A stretch of 64,000 nt of DNA from Nephrocerus scutellatus (GCA_947095585.1 OX352763.1:23547462-23611461), one strand, 5' to 3'; counted from the stretch's first letter, positions 31,968 to 43,110 are shown. Notes: generated by a model not told the origin, from the sequence alone. Numbers and translations are program-made.

Positions 31968-33985
31968 TAACAGCTCGGTGGAGAAGAAAAGAGGAGATGT
32001 CTATGAGCTTGTGTTTTGAATGCCTGTAGATCATAGTGATGTTGGAAGAAAGAGCTTGGCAGAGCATTCCTCATATGTGTTGGTCGGCTGAAGAACGAAT
32101 CCCTGAACTTAACTATACGTCCGAAGATGGGCTTGAGGGTAAACTGATGAGCATTAAGAGCGCCACGAGTATTGTAGTTGAATTGGAGGAGAGGTGGCAT
32201 GCAGCTGGCTATTAATCTTGAGCACCGCTGGTTGAAGAAACGATAGAACAGTGACAAGCAGGAAACGTTCCTGCGGTGTTCGAGTGAATCTTTTGATTTC
32301 GCTATATTTTCGTCATCGATAAGTTTTATCGCGCCGTTTTGTATTCTATCTAGCTGATGCAAGTTAGTTTTAGGAGCACCAGACCAGATATGGCATTTGT
32401 ACTCAAGTTTAGGGCGAATAAAAGCCTTGTAGCCAGATCAGAGGGAGTGAAATATTTCTTGCGACGGGCTAGAAAAACTAAACATTTCACAGCATTTTTG
32501 GCGACGGTAAATATGTGGTCATTCCAACGAAGCTTGTTGTTAACGCACGTACGGAGAATTGCGAGATTTTCAGTTTCCTCGATGCATGTGCCATTCAAGG
32601 ATAATGACATGGGATTTTTTGTTTTTTTTTTTTGTTTAAAAGACTCATTGCCAAGGGATAAGTCCCTGAATGACTTTCGTCACGGCAATAAGTTGGGCTA
32701 TGCCCTTTATTAATATCAAAAATTAAAAATTCGAAAGAATGTGATTTACAATATAACACATTCCTCACGTTTGTAGCCGGTTTCAATTTATTTTCTCAGA
32801 ATTATCTCTGATTCATTGAAAAAAGCAATACACGATAAAACGAACACGAAACTAAAACGACGCGAGTCCAAATACTTTTATCAATGAATCATGGTCAGGG
32901 AAAACTACAAAAAACCTTGACCAAGAAAATATTACAAAATAAACAACAAATATTATAAATAATACAAAAAATACAATCAATAACAATTTTTTTTATATAA
33001 CATAATCGTATCCTCTAACGTGCTTAACATACGTTGTTGTTTGAGTTCCACATGAGAAGTGGAAGGACGTTCCTTAAACTTCTATTAGAAGCTGAGAGTG
33101 CTGTCGTCAGCGAAAGACTGAATTAGATTAGAAGTCACAGATAAGAGATCATTAATAAAAATGAGAAAGAGTGTCGGGGACAAAACAGAGCCCTGAGGAA
33201 CGTGAAGCAGTTTATCATCGACTCCATAGGCACCCATTTTAGGCAACAGAGTTTGATGCCAAACTCTGTCAAATGCCTTAGAAATATCAAGTGCAACAGC
33301 TTTGCTTTCCCCAAATTGATGCAAAGACCGGTTCCACTGTTCGGTGAGATATACCATCAAATCACCAGTAGAACGTTGCCCACGAAATCCGTACTACCGG
33401 TCACTAAGGATTTTGTTCGTTTCAAGATATTTCATGAGCTGGAAATTGATCAGCGTTTCTGTGACCTTGGAAAGAATGGATGTAGGTGCTATGAGTCGGT
33501 ACGAAGTAGGAGACGACGACTCGCCTTTTTTGGGTATGGGCTGGACAAAGGCTGTTTTCATTTAAAACTCTAGCAACTGCACGAGTACGAATTAAGATCT
33601 GTCCCATAGAGTTTTCAATACTCGGAGGTGCAGGCGGCAACAATAATCTGGAAGCTGGAGCTAGCTGCGAAATGTGCAGCAAACAGATTGGCTTTGTCTT
33701 TAGAGTTGACAACTGGAGTGTCATTATAAATAAGCGTTGGAATTGACGACGAGGCTGTATTTTTGATTCTTTTCACGAATGACCGAACATTTTTCCTACC
33801 TTTGGGACATTGTAGTATTTTTTGCCTCAATTTTTGGTCGAAGGCGTATTTGACTCGCCGAAGATTTGTATTGCAATCATTTCTGGCTCGTTTAACATTT
33901 GTTCGGTTTTCCTCAGTAGGGTTTGCTTTGTAAAACCGAAAGCATACATCTCTAATTCAGGGATACGACGCTTGATTCATCTGAA
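31968..33985 (-). mobile_element. J1 LINE: linker, RT and C-terminal domain, with a central interruption
   Basis: The longest J1 copy. From 33985 on the minus strand: ANPTEENRTNVKRARNDCN, LRQKILQCPKGRKNVRSFVK, NTASSSIPTLIYNDTPV (linker); ENSMGQILIRTRAVARVL, FPAHEISxxLKRTKSL; YLTEQWNRSLHQFGESKAVA, LDISKAFDRVWHQTLLPKMG, VPQGSVLSPTLFLIFINDL, FADDSTLSF (RT, catalytic FADD intact, 33.36-33.09 kb). After an interruption at 32.63-33.01 kb: NGTCIEETENLAILRTCVNN, HQLDRIQNGAIKLIDDENIA, SLEHRRNVSCLSLFYRFFN, FGRIVKFRDSFFSRPTHMRN. A region between the RT fingers and the palm is missing. ORF2 of such LINEs copies element RNA into nicked DNA; this copy cannot, because of frameshifts and gaps. Confidence 0.85.
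32625..33012. other. AT-rich segment interrupting the J1 copy
   Basis: About 390 bases that replace J1 codons between the LSTLxSDLD region and NGTCIEE. Very AT-rich towards 32.9-33.0 kb, without clear terminal repeats. It may be an insertion with a deletion of J1 sequence. No coding motif. Confidence 0.5.
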
Positions 33986-33989
33986 TTTT

Positions 33990-34245
33990 CAATGCTTCGA
34001 TCCCAACAGAGTCATGCACGTCATGAGTTCACCCGATGAGCGATTTTTGTGAAAACCATACTGCACATCGGATAAACAAGCATTCATCTCCAGATATCTC
34101 ACAAGTTTGAAATTAACTATTGATTCTTATACCTTTGATAGAACCGACAACAAAGCAATAGGGCGGTAAATAATAGGTGCAGATTTATGACCTTTTTTCG
34201 GAACTGGTTGAATATTCCTCAGAATTTGCCTTCAATTAACACTGA
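33990..34245 (-). mobile_element. Jockey-like LINE: RT fingers fragment
   Basis: Minus strand: IQPVPKKGHKSAPIIYRPIA (PIxKKGxxxxPxNYRPIAL, RT domain start), LLSVLSKVxESIVNFKLVRY, LEMNACLSDVQYGFHKNRSS. It is joined 5' to the J1 linker at 33.99 kb, out of the normal order (RT before linker), so two copies are fused here. Confidence 0.65.
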
Positions 34246-34897
34246 TTTGCTGGATGTATAACTATTCCCCTTGCGACTTACAGCGAAATTGACTGACCGA
34301 CAACTTGAAATCTAATGATTGGAGTTGTTGTTCGTAATATTTATTAGGCGGGAGGCCAGAACCAGAACTCGGTTGAAGAGCCAAATACGATGATGAATAT
34401 TATTTCTCAGGAGTAAATAGGAGGCTTATTAGTTACGAAACAAGTTTTCCAAAAATTGGAGAACAAAACTTGCTTTTGATTATGAGTAGCGGTTTGCCCA
34501 GAATTTTTGTTTTTTTTTTATTTCACCAAAATTTTTGGCAAGGGTTAATTCACAACGAAAGTATCACTCTCATTTTACCAATATCCGACGCATTACCCGC
34601 AGCTTTCTTATAGCCAAAAAGCAACAAAAAAACGCATTATAACCCAACACTTTGAACCGTTCATTCCCAGCAGCTTGTGAAATCCATTCCATTAATAATT
34701 ACTAGAAAAGGAGAGAGATATGAGACCTTCTGAAATACAACACAAAACCTCCAAAGAAACCCCGCAGTTGATTCCATGCGACGGCCCACAGTTCGAAGCA
34801 AAATAATGAAATCACAAAAAATCAAAGAAAAAAAGTTTACTAGCTCCTCAATGGACAAATGCCAATTCGCCACACACTCTGCTTCGATATAATTTCC
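34246..34897. other. no gene recognised
   Basis: AT-rich; no motif seen in any frame. Confidence 0.35.
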
Positions 34898-34953
34898 TGT
34901 TGTCTTGTCTGTCTGTTTGTCTGTCTATTTGTCTGTCTGTCTGACTGTCTGAT
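34898..34953. repeat. (TGTC)n microsatellite
   Basis: TTGTCTGTCTGTTTGTCTGT-type tetranucleotide array with interruptions, about 56 bases. Confidence 0.85.
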
Positions 34954-35084
34954 AATAGTGTGAATCGCCTTGGCTACTCTAGCACTAAGTCTGTACAGTG
35001 ATTCACCTTTTGCTCTGCTTTTGAAGCAGAGGAACAATTCCAGTTTGCGAGTGGAATAATGGTGATATAGAGTGCAGACAGACA

Positions 35085-35125
35085 CCGCATAGCATATACA
35101 CTACCGCCGACGCTCAGTCAGTCGC
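35085..35125 (+). promoter_or_regulatory. candidate core promoter (TATA-like + TCAGT initiators)
   Basis: CATATACA at 35093-35100 is followed 14-18 bases later by two overlapping initiator-like motifs, TCAGTCAGTC (35114-35123). TCAGT(C/T) is the fly initiator consensus. The spacing is a little short for TATA to initiator. It lies just before the candidate coding frame at 35.19 kb. No downstream promoter element is evident. Confidence 0.25.
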
Positions 35126-35191
35126 AAGTGTTTTGTACACAATTCCTGTTAACCTCGTAAAACGACACAGAGAGCCCCACAATCTCGTTAG

Positions 35192-35572
35192 ACCACATCG
35201 TCAATCTCCTCGTTCTCGAGCGATCGTCATCAATACGAAAAATTGCATGCATTCCAGCGGCAACGTTCAACGACCACAGATTCGTCATCCAACGCCACCA
35301 ACGCCAGCTCCATCGTACTAGCAGCACCAGCATTCAACTTAAATCGATACAACAGCAGCAATAGTAGTAGTAGTAGCGAACGGTCGCATTCAAGTCAATT
35401 TTATGATGGCACTCATGATACTCATGAGCCCGAGGTGAATGCAAAAGCTGGACGACTGCCCGGCGAAAAGCTGCGTGGCATATTGTCGCGATTGCAAACC
35501 GCCGCCAGTCGGCTAGTTGGCCATTACCGGGAGGTGATTCTCATGAATGGCAAAAAAGAAAAAAGGCAATAA
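35192..35572 (+). CDS. candidate host coding exon, 126 codons, unknown product
   Basis: The frame is open from just after a TAG at 35189 to the TAA at 35570-72. Codon use is coding-like and no transposon motif is present. The product would read SSISSFSSDRHQYEKLHAFQ, a Ser/Asn/Thr-rich middle with a five-Ser run, then GEKLRGILSRLQTAASRLVG and HYREVILMNGKKEKRQ, an amphipathic basic C-terminus. There is no ATG until codon 118 (35543), so it must be a downstream exon (possible acceptor CTCGTTAG at 35184-91), or have a non-AUG start, or contain a frameshift. The first ATG after the promoter candidate (35247) opens another frame of only 24 codons. I do not recognise the family; the low-complexity middle could also mislead me. 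Confidence 0.38.
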   Translation, partial: TTSSISSFSSDRHQYEKLHAFQRQRSTTTDSSSNATNASSIVLAAPAFNLNRYNSSNSSSSSERSHSSQFYDGTHDTHEPEVNAKAGRLPGEKLRGILSRLQTAASRLVGHYREVILMNGKKEKRQ

Positions 35573-35699
35573 GCTGAAGTAAAATCACGAAACAAGGAAG
35601 TAAGCCAAACTGCTGGGTGTATTGAGTGGAGTGAATTAAAAGTAGTTGATGTTTGTTGTACTACCATTTATTCAATGGAGTTTTAGAAAAATGTTTGTG

Positions 35700-35705
35700 A
35701 ATAAA
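35700..35705 (+). terminator. polyadenylation signal AATAAA after the candidate exon
   Basis: AATAAA 128 bases after the stop of the frame at 35.19-35.57 kb. The hexamer is common in AT-rich DNA, so this supports the exon only weakly. Confidence 0.3.
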
Positions 35706-35789
35706 ATTTGAAGTACAGGGGCGTCATAGGGGATTGAATTCTATTTATTTATTTCAATAAAATAATAACACACTATCTACACACTAATG

Positions 35790-37265
35790 AAGTTACTGCA
35801 CTCCTTCGACATGGAGTCCTTGGTTCTCAATGCATGTGCGAAGTCTTTTCACCGTACTGACCATAGATCGTTCACACATTTCCGTAATAGGTATAGAGCG
35901 GACAACTGTTTTTGTGCGTTACTTAACGTCATTAATGTCAGTAGGTTTTTTAGCATACAAGAGCCAGAAATGATTGCAGTGCCCATCTTCGGCGAGTCAA
36001 AATCGCCTACGACCAAAAAATACAGCGCAGGGACATAAGTCCCAAATCGAATAAGGGACTAATGTCGCACCCCATCGGGACATAAGTCCAAAAAAAATAT
36101 GTTGGGAATATGTCCCTGCGCCTTTTTAAAGGAGCCATTTTATGTATGTAATCTAAGTCCACAATTTTTTTTTTAATTATCCGAAAATTTGCGACTTATG
36201 TCTAATTTAAGTGGGTCATAAGTCCCAAAAGTAAATATTGGGACTTATGTCCCTTCGCCTACTGCCTCGTCGTCGATTCCAAAGCTCATTTATAATAACA
36301 TGCCAGTTGTCAGCTCTAAGGATAAGGTCAATCTGTTCGCTATCCAATTTGCAGCTAGCTCCACGCTTCCAGATTTTGCATTGCTGCCGCCTGCACCTCC
36401 GAGTATTAAACACTCTATGGGATAGATCGTACTCGTGCAGTTGCTAGAGTTTTAAAAGATCTCAACACTCACGAATCCGCTGGCCCAAATGGTATTTCCC
36501 CATTAGTTTCGAAGAGGTGTTCTTCCAAGCTAGCATAACCATTGCGTAAGCTTTTCCATCTATCCTACTCTTCTGGACTCTTTTCGAGAAATTGGAAAAC
36601 AGCATTTGTCCAGCCGATACCTAAAAAAGGCGAGCTGTCGTCTCCTTCTTCATACAGATCAATAGCACTTACATCCATTCATTCAAAGGAGATGGAAACA
36701 CTGATAAATTTTAAAATCATGAAATATCTTGAAACTAACAAAATCCTTAGTGACCGGCAATAGGAATTTCGTGGCCAACCTTCTGCTGGTGATTTGTTGG
36801 TATATTTCACCGAACAGTGGAACCGATCTTTGCATCAATCTGGTCAAAGCAAAGCTGTTGCACTCGATATTTTCAAGGCATTTGATAGAATTTGGCATCA
36901 AGCTATCTTTTGGACCGCTTAATTCAAGTTGTCTTGGACGGTTTCAAGTCTAAAATACATCACACAGGGCTCAGTTTTGTCTTCGACATTTTTTCTAATT
37001 TTTTTTAATGATCTCTTGTCTATCACTTCTAATCGAAATCACTCTTTCGCTGACGACAGTATTCTTAGCTTGTCATATAAGTTTGAGGAACGCCCATTGA
37101 CTTCTCATGTGGAGCTCAAACAATTACGTGTGTTAAGCACGTAAAATTCTGACTCGGACAGCATAATAAAATGGGGAGAAAAACAATCGAGTAGTAGAAT
37201 TTAACTCTTCCAAAACCCAATGCTGTCTCCTGTCATCTAAACGAATCTTAAATACAATGCCATTA
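35790..37265 (+). mobile_element. J1 LINE: linker to post-RT, carrying a MITE
   Basis: Plus strand: SIQEPEMIAVPIFGESKSPT (linker), interrupted at 36023-36259, then ALPPAPPSIKHSMG, LRKLFHLSYSSGLFSRNWKT, AFVQPIPKKGELSSPSSYRS, IALTSIHSKEMETL, LLVYFTEQWNRSLHQSGQSK (frame-shifted), AVALDIFKAFDRIWHQ, ITQGSVLSSTFFLIFFNDL, HSFADDSILSLSYKFEERPL and TSHVELKQLRVLST. Catalytic FADD is present. The RT core is nearly complete, making this the best-preserved RT in the window, yet with several stops. The match fades after about 37265. Confidence 0.85.
36023..36259. mobile_element. MITE with GGGACATAAGTCCC motifs
   Basis: A 237-bp insertion flanked by TA (36021-22 and 36260-61). Ends are CAGCGCAGGGACATAAGTCC and, inverted, GGCGAAGGGACATAAGTCC. 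Removing it together with one TA restores the J1 sequence (aaaTActgcctcgtcg, compare aaatacagcctcgtcg in the copy at 58.4 kb). Variants of GGGACATAAGTCC or its complement recur inside at about 36078, 36110, 36190, 36212 and 36240. No coding capacity; mobilised, if at all, by a TA-targeting transposase. Confidence 0.8.
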
Positions 37266-37870
37266 TCCAAGAATGTCTCAAATAAATATGCGATGTTCAG
37301 TAGGTCCTCCACTATAATTAGCTTTACCCAGATCAAAAATAGCAACCTAATCATACTAACAAACAGACGGACAGACTTTGTGTGCCTTTTTGCTAAGAGC
37401 GAAAAACTCATTTTAAAGTGCAAACAAAACTGGTATACATGGTTGGGGACATGCAGCCAGCCATACTCTGTCGGTCATATCAAAACCCACTCGAATAGCT
37501 TCCATGAAACCCCCCGCATTCATTCACATCTGTGCGCGAGTACCGCGTATTTTGCAGTCGTTGCGTAGCGTGCCTCGCAATCGGACTGGCCGAACACCAC
37601 AATAAATTATGCTGATGATGTCAATTGACTTTGAAGTGTGCTACATGGAATAACAATAAAAGTAATAAACAATTTGCATCTACATTACACACAAATATTT
37701 ATGTTTACTCAGATCCGTACTGTACTTAGGTACAGTTCATATACACACTAGGTATACTAATGACAAGTCAGTATATATAGATACAGCGTTGCTTATGAAC
37801 TCCAATCGCGTTATTGTAATCTTTTGTGGCATGTAGTTACAATACTTTGCAAACTAAATACGGAGCATGG
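37266..37870. other. no gene recognised
   Basis: Unique-looking, AT-rich. A 103-codon plus frame at 37257-37568 continues out of the J1 sequence and shows no motif. Confidence 0.35.
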
Positions 37871-38096
37871 GCAAATTCAACACGAAGAGTTGGCCAAGAA
37901 GCTTTAACAAAATTACAATGACTGCAAAAATGTGACAGATGGTGGAGTGGAGAAAGACAGTGGCACATTCAACACGAAGAGTTGGCCAAGAAGCTTTAAC
38001 AAAATTACAATGACTGCAAAAATGTGACAGATGGTGGAGTGGAGAAAGACAGTGGCACATTCAACACCAATAGTTGGCCAAGAAGCTTAAACAATT
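37871..38096 (+). repeat. 92-bp tandem repeat, 2.4 copies
   Basis: GCAMATTCAACACGAAGAG starts at 37871 and 37963, with a third partial copy at 38055. The first two units are nearly identical, so the duplication is recent; the third (caccaatagttgg) is more diverged. Confidence 0.9.
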
Positions 38097-38595
38097 TCAT
38101 TGACTGATACATTGTAGAGAGATATATCACAGAAAATTAAACCATAAGAGATTATTGAATTAACATCAGGAAGAACATTGGAACATTCTATTGAACTTCG
38201 AAGCTCCTAGTCAACTATACCTAATATCTGCAGCGAGTGACCTGTGTTGTTGTTGAAATTCTTGTGTCATCATCATCATATGTCATCATAGTGTCATCAG
38301 GTACCTATTTCCTCATATTAAATCTTTAATTGAATCGTTTCAGGATTGTCAGTCCATCATCGATCTGTAATTGTAATTTGACCTACGCTCCAACTCCAAG
38401 TTGTTGAAGGACTACTCGTATATGCCCCGAATGCGATTAAAAGCTTTTTTTAGAGTCAGTGTCTATAATAGTTTTTTTGTTTTATTTATTTTGATATTGG
38501 ATCTTCCAATTTTGGAACTAAAAATTTGTGATAGAATCTTAACTCTAAATTAAATACAATATAATATAGTTGGAGCCTAACATTGTGATTGGTGA
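38097..38595. other. no gene recognised
   Basis: AT-rich; a short CATCAT/GTCATCA run at 38266-38300. Nothing else seen. Confidence 0.35.
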
Positions 38596-38599
38596 AAGG

Positions 38600-39500
38600 T
38601 ATACAATTATACTTTTAAATCTTAAGTTTTAAACTTCAATTTTTGAATGTTGTTTTCTTCTGTGATAGTCCGTATATTCAGTTCTCTATGCGAGCAGTAC
38701 CATGTTGCAACTGTGATTGTTGCTTGCTGAATCCCAGATCTGTATGCCATATGTCCATGTTGGCTTGATTGCTTATCTGAACTGATGGTAGAGTGTTTGT
38801 TGAGCATCCAGTCAGTGCATATTGTAAAATTTGAGTTTGACTTGATTGCGTTTAGACTCAATGTGGTTTCCTCAGGTAAGACATCTGTCTATTAGGAATT
38901 AATGTGTTCTTGTGGTGGGCAGTCCTCTTGCCTGCGGGCAAAAGGGATGTGTGTTTGTCTTTCGTCTCGTTCACTTTTTTTCTCCACGTGGTTAACCAGA
39001 GTTTAAGTCGCTTTATGTAGATATTTAGGTTATGTGAAGCTGATTTGGGGTCGTTGTGGATGCTTAGTACCGCGGTGTCGTCCGATAAGGTAGGGATGGC
39101 CAAGTTGTTGCCCATCGGAAGGTCTGATGTAAATAACATGTATAGGAGTGGGCCAAGGATACTTAATTGGGGGACACCTTGTTTATCTGCAGTGATCTTT
39201 TGATGTAAAGGATTTGTAATTTATCTTGAAGTGGCGGTTTAGAAGGTACGATTTAAAGATTTCGTGCAAGTTTTGTGGCAAAAGTTCATTTATTTTATGG
39301 ATGGACAAGCGTTCGCCAAAGTTTGGCACCAGTCTCTATATTATGGTAGGCCGCAGCCGCACAGAACACTATATTATGGTAGGCTCTTTTAGCCTCATCT
39401 ACATCATGTACTACTCTGTGAACTTATTTGATCGCGCTATGCTTAGCAGCTCTAAATCCTGCGTACTTTTTGAAGAAAAAAAACTACCAGACAAAAGAAA
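38600..39500 (-). mobile_element. J2 (jockey-proper-like) LINE: RT palm to thumb
   Basis: Minus strand from about 39340: IFKSYLLNRHFKINYKSFTS (SYLxxRxFxV region), ILGPLLYMLFTSDLP (GSVLGPLLYLLFTADLP), LAIPTLSDDTAVLSIHNDPK, where the catalytic FADD is LSDD, SASHNLNIYIKRLKLWLTTW, RKKVNETKDKHTSLL, then MDIWHTDLG (WTYGIQLWG) and a stop near 38.62 kb. This is the jockey subgroup with ATFADDTAVLS, clearly different from J1. The 5' part (39.35-39.5 kb) is very decayed and contains a small direct repeat CTATATTATGGTAGGC. Dead copy. Confidence 0.75.
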
Positions 39501-39621
39501 ACATAGTTCCTACTTTTTACAAGCCCACAAGTAAAAGTTTTATGAACGTTTTTAGAAGAAATAATTCAAGTTATTTATAGGTTTATTTACCTATAATATT
39601 TGCTTCTATCATCATTATCAT

Positions 39622-40090
39622 CATGTTCCATAAATCCTATCGCAAAGGACTTTCCGAGCAGGATCCTCTTTGCTCATGCGAGCTGGGTGTCTCCTGCCCA
39701 TCGGAGCCTACAGAGCTCAATTCTCTTCACGATGTCGACATCGCGATAACGCTCGTAGATCTCATCATTATAGAGTCTACGGAATCGTCCTTCCTCACAT
39801 ACGGGGCAAACATGCTATCATAGGCGGCTTTAAAGTCTATAAAAACATGGTGTAGTGAGTTTTGAAACTGTAGACATTTTTCATCACCTGCGTAAGGGTG
39901 TAAACCGGATCAGCTTTTGATTTGCCTGGTATGAAGCCACACTGGTATTGACCAATGATGACTTTAGCGTATGTGACTATCGTTTCTTAGAGGATAGAGG
40001 AGAAAATCTTATACGCGGTACTCAACAACGTTATATCACGATAATTGCAGCATGTTGTGATATCTCCTTTCTTATGTATGGATGCCTCTT
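39622..40090 (-). mobile_element. RTE-a LINE: RT fragment with large internal deletion
   Basis: Minus strand: YQCGFIPGKSKADPVYTLTQ (YQCGFRPGKSTTDQIFTLRQ), VMKNVYSFKTHYTMFL, then FIDFKAAYDS at about 39815 (first RT catalytic Asp region), followed at once by the post-RT region with frameshifts (YNDEIYERY-, GSCSESPLR-type sequence) down to 39622. The RT palm with the YxDD box is deleted. The sequence runs parallel to 46.64-47.4 kb, from which it differs by this deletion. Confidence 0.75.
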
Positions 40091-42540
40091 CGCCAGTCTT
40101 CTGGCATCTCTTCTTCCTCTAATACTTGCACTATTAGTTAATGAATTGTTTGGTGTAATGTCCTATTTTAATCAGCTAGTTTACCTTTGTTTCTGTCACT
40201 TATTTAAAAAAAAAGATACGAATACTACAGATGTATCCCAATTTTCAATAATTAACAAAAGATCGGACAATAACTTGTCTTATGTAATTTTTGAAATCGA
40301 TATTTCTGCCAACATGCAAAAACTATACATACAACTGCACAGCGGAGAAAGATAATTGGTTAGCATAAGCCACTGCAGATGATGTATCTATCGAAATATC
40401 TGAAGATAATTGCAAATGTTTTAAAGGCCTAGAGGCGGTACATAAGTGGTTGTTATTATTGTTGTAGTTGAACAGCACGTCATAATTATCATAAACTTTA
40501 TTGTCATGAGTGCTTGCGCTGCTCATTCGGATGCATGCCATACATTTTTTATCTGCAATTGTATCTAGATACCAGATATATATAGTACAACGATGTTTGC
40601 AGATTTTCGCTTGCTATGAACACATTTGTATCCCGCTCCCCAGCAACAACAATGTGTTTTTTTCTTCAGCAGGCACAACGTGTACATAAATGCACGTTTG
40701 GTGGCGGTGGATGCATTATTCGTGTGTGTTTTGCTTGCGACTCTACTCACAGATTCACACACTCGACTTCACAATCGCATTCGCGCATTCTCAGATATTT
40801 TCGCGCGCGAACACAGTTTTTTTTATGAATGAATTTTTCGTCTGGTTTTTCGCTCTGTGGCTGGCTGAGAGCTGTGACTGGGACGGCGACGACAACGACG
40901 ACGACAAAAACATTGCCGATTGCAGTTTACTTACCCCGTTGCCAATGATTTTGTTGTTGCAATTGTCATCGACCGACCGGTCGATAGTCGTATCTTGCTA
41001 TTTGTTTCCCCCCCCATTTGGCGACGGTTAGCATTCGGAATGGGAATGAATATGGAATATGGATAGTATCGCTGCTGCATTGCACACGCGCAGAATGCTC
41101 AAAATTGATTAATTCCACTGCATGTATCGCGACTCTGCGTACGATGACGAATTGATAGTTTGCGCCTTTTTTTTGTGCCGCATCGTTGTCGGCCCACTGT
41201 GCCGTGCGACCGACGCGACGTACGGGTACGTGTATTTATTATTTATTGTATTTCTTGCTTCGTACGTACGAGAGTACTGAGCACTTCGTATGCACGTGGC
41301 TTTATTTTTATTGTTGTTGTCGTTGTTGTTATTATTGCAAATTACACTTTTGTTTTTATTGTTATTGATGTTTATTCGTGTTGTGCGGCTGTATAGTTGT
41401 GCATTGTGCTCCTCTCCATTGGTCTCCACACCAAAATGCAATAACCACTAAAAGGAACGTTTTGTGTTTATGTTTTAATGAGCACTCGAAACGCGACCGG
41501 GTCGTGGGTCTTGAGTCGTTCGTCGTCTTCGTCATCGATACAATTGCAGCAACTATTATTCGTCGTTGCTATTGTGCTGGCATTAGCAATTTCCGCGAAA
41601 ATTAAATTTTTACGAGAATTTTAGTGCGACACTTTTCCATATATGTATGTATCTACGAGTACATGTGTGCTATTTTCCGTTCCTTTCATTTTATTTATCG
41701 ACTAGCTTTTCCTGGGCGCTCCGCCACCCGCACACATGAATCTCGTTTTGCCATCCTTACCACTGGAGGGGGGTGTACTATTGCCTACACCTAAACAATG
41801 CCATACCTCGATCGTATTCGCACTCTGTGAATGTTTCAGCTCAATCGGCTGTCTAGTTTTGAGTTTAAGTGTCATATAACAAACCGAGAGACATTAATTT
41901 TTATATACATATATACATAAAGATTATAGTACGAACAAAGCAACGCAGCACATAGCACACAGTCATTATGATGAGGCGTGATGTTCGTATTAAACATAAC
42001 AGCATAAAGTGCAGCACACAGCACAGAGTTATTATGATGCGCGATCGTTTTTTCGTCGACTTTACTTGCTTAGTTACAAAACTGGTCGCCCTAAATAAAA
42101 GGGACAAAGATACCAGAAATAAATATATATAGCCTATGTTCATGACGAAAGTCCATTCTATATACTGGTGAAAGAATTTTTGAGAGATCAGTCCAGTACT
42201 TCCGAAGATTACCTCCTACACACAAACTATCATTATCTCTCCTTTATATTAGTGTGGATTTGTACTGCAAAGTCTGCCTCACACTGATGGCCTTACCTAC
42301 CATTGAGGATTCCCTTTTTAAAAAACATTTTTTATATAGAAATAAATTAATGCATTCGGAGAACCTAAACAATGTTTTTAAGGCTTTATATTCAGCTAAC
42401 CAAGCATTGCCTTTTCCAGAAGCCATCTAAAGCACAAAATAAATGAGTTGGTAAATTAAGTCATCGAAGCGGTATCGGAATCATCGACTGACATGAGACA
42501 AAACCAAAAAGCTTCTCAAATACAACATAAAAGATTAAAA
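40091..42540. other. no gene recognised; possible host regulatory sequence
   Basis: About 2.4 kb free of recognisable element proteins. 40560-41640 has alternating GC-rich and T-rich patches, TTG/GTT runs (41320-41345) and CGACGA-rich stretches (40880-40910) typical of fly promoter or 5' exon surroundings, but no frame I would call a gene. 41700-41900 resembles the edge of an unidentified repeat. Confidence 0.3.
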
Positions 42541-42544
42541 TTAA

Positions 42545-43110
42545 TAAAAATTAAGATGATGGGACATAACACTTTCCATGGCCATTTAATAATGATAAGA
42601 GATCAAACACTTGGAGCGTTTCGGATCCAGCTTGGACCAGATCTGCTTTGTCGCTATGCAAGTTGTACCGTTTGACCACCTACGATTAGTTTTGTCAATA
42701 GCATCCCGCCTTAACATGAGTATGCATGTAGCGACTGGTATGCCTAGAAAACCGTATTTTGGAAAGATGGTTAGTGTAATTCCTTGCTTGGCAAGTTCAT
42801 CAGCCATACAGTTTCCCGGAATGTCTATATGCCCCGGCACCCAACACAGGTGGATATTAAACTGCTCCGCCATCTCCCTAAAAGATGAGCGTCAGTTAGG
42901 GGCTAAGATTGAATTTGTAGAGATTGATTCCAGGAATTTCAGCGAGGCTTGGCTATCCGGGAATATACGGATATCTTAAGCGGATATGACGTTACCCTTC
43001 AGCCTAGATAAGGCTTCACTGACCGCCATAATTTCAGCCTCACTACAGTGATTAGGAACACGGAAAGAGAGGCTAAGATTTAGCTTTTTTGAGAAAACAC
43101 ATCCACCAAC
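42545..43110 (-). mobile_element. L-CCTAA-type LINE: RNase H domain
   Basis: Minus strand from 43110: DDWVGGCVFSKKLNLSLSFR, NHCSEAEIMAVSEALSRLK (conserved E), IRIFPDSQASLKFLESISTN (DSQA), then MAEQFNIHLCWVPGHIDIPG, NCMADELAKQGITL (H and D), ATCILMLRRDAIDKTNRRWS, IATKQIWSKLDPKRSKCLIS to 42586. The last 95 codons are open. It parallels 20.4-20.8 kb (same MAEQFxIHLCWVPGH). The C-terminal zinc region and 3' tail are missing. Confidence 0.8.

Noticed and set aside
33085..33360. Active reverse transcriptase gene
   Set aside because: FADDSTLSF and PQGSVLSP are intact, but the frame covers only part of the palm and the copy lacks contiguous fingers and thumb.
40690..41031. 113-codon plus frame as a gene
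   Set aside because: Hydrophobic and low-complexity with overlapping frames of similar length; no domain and no conserved start.
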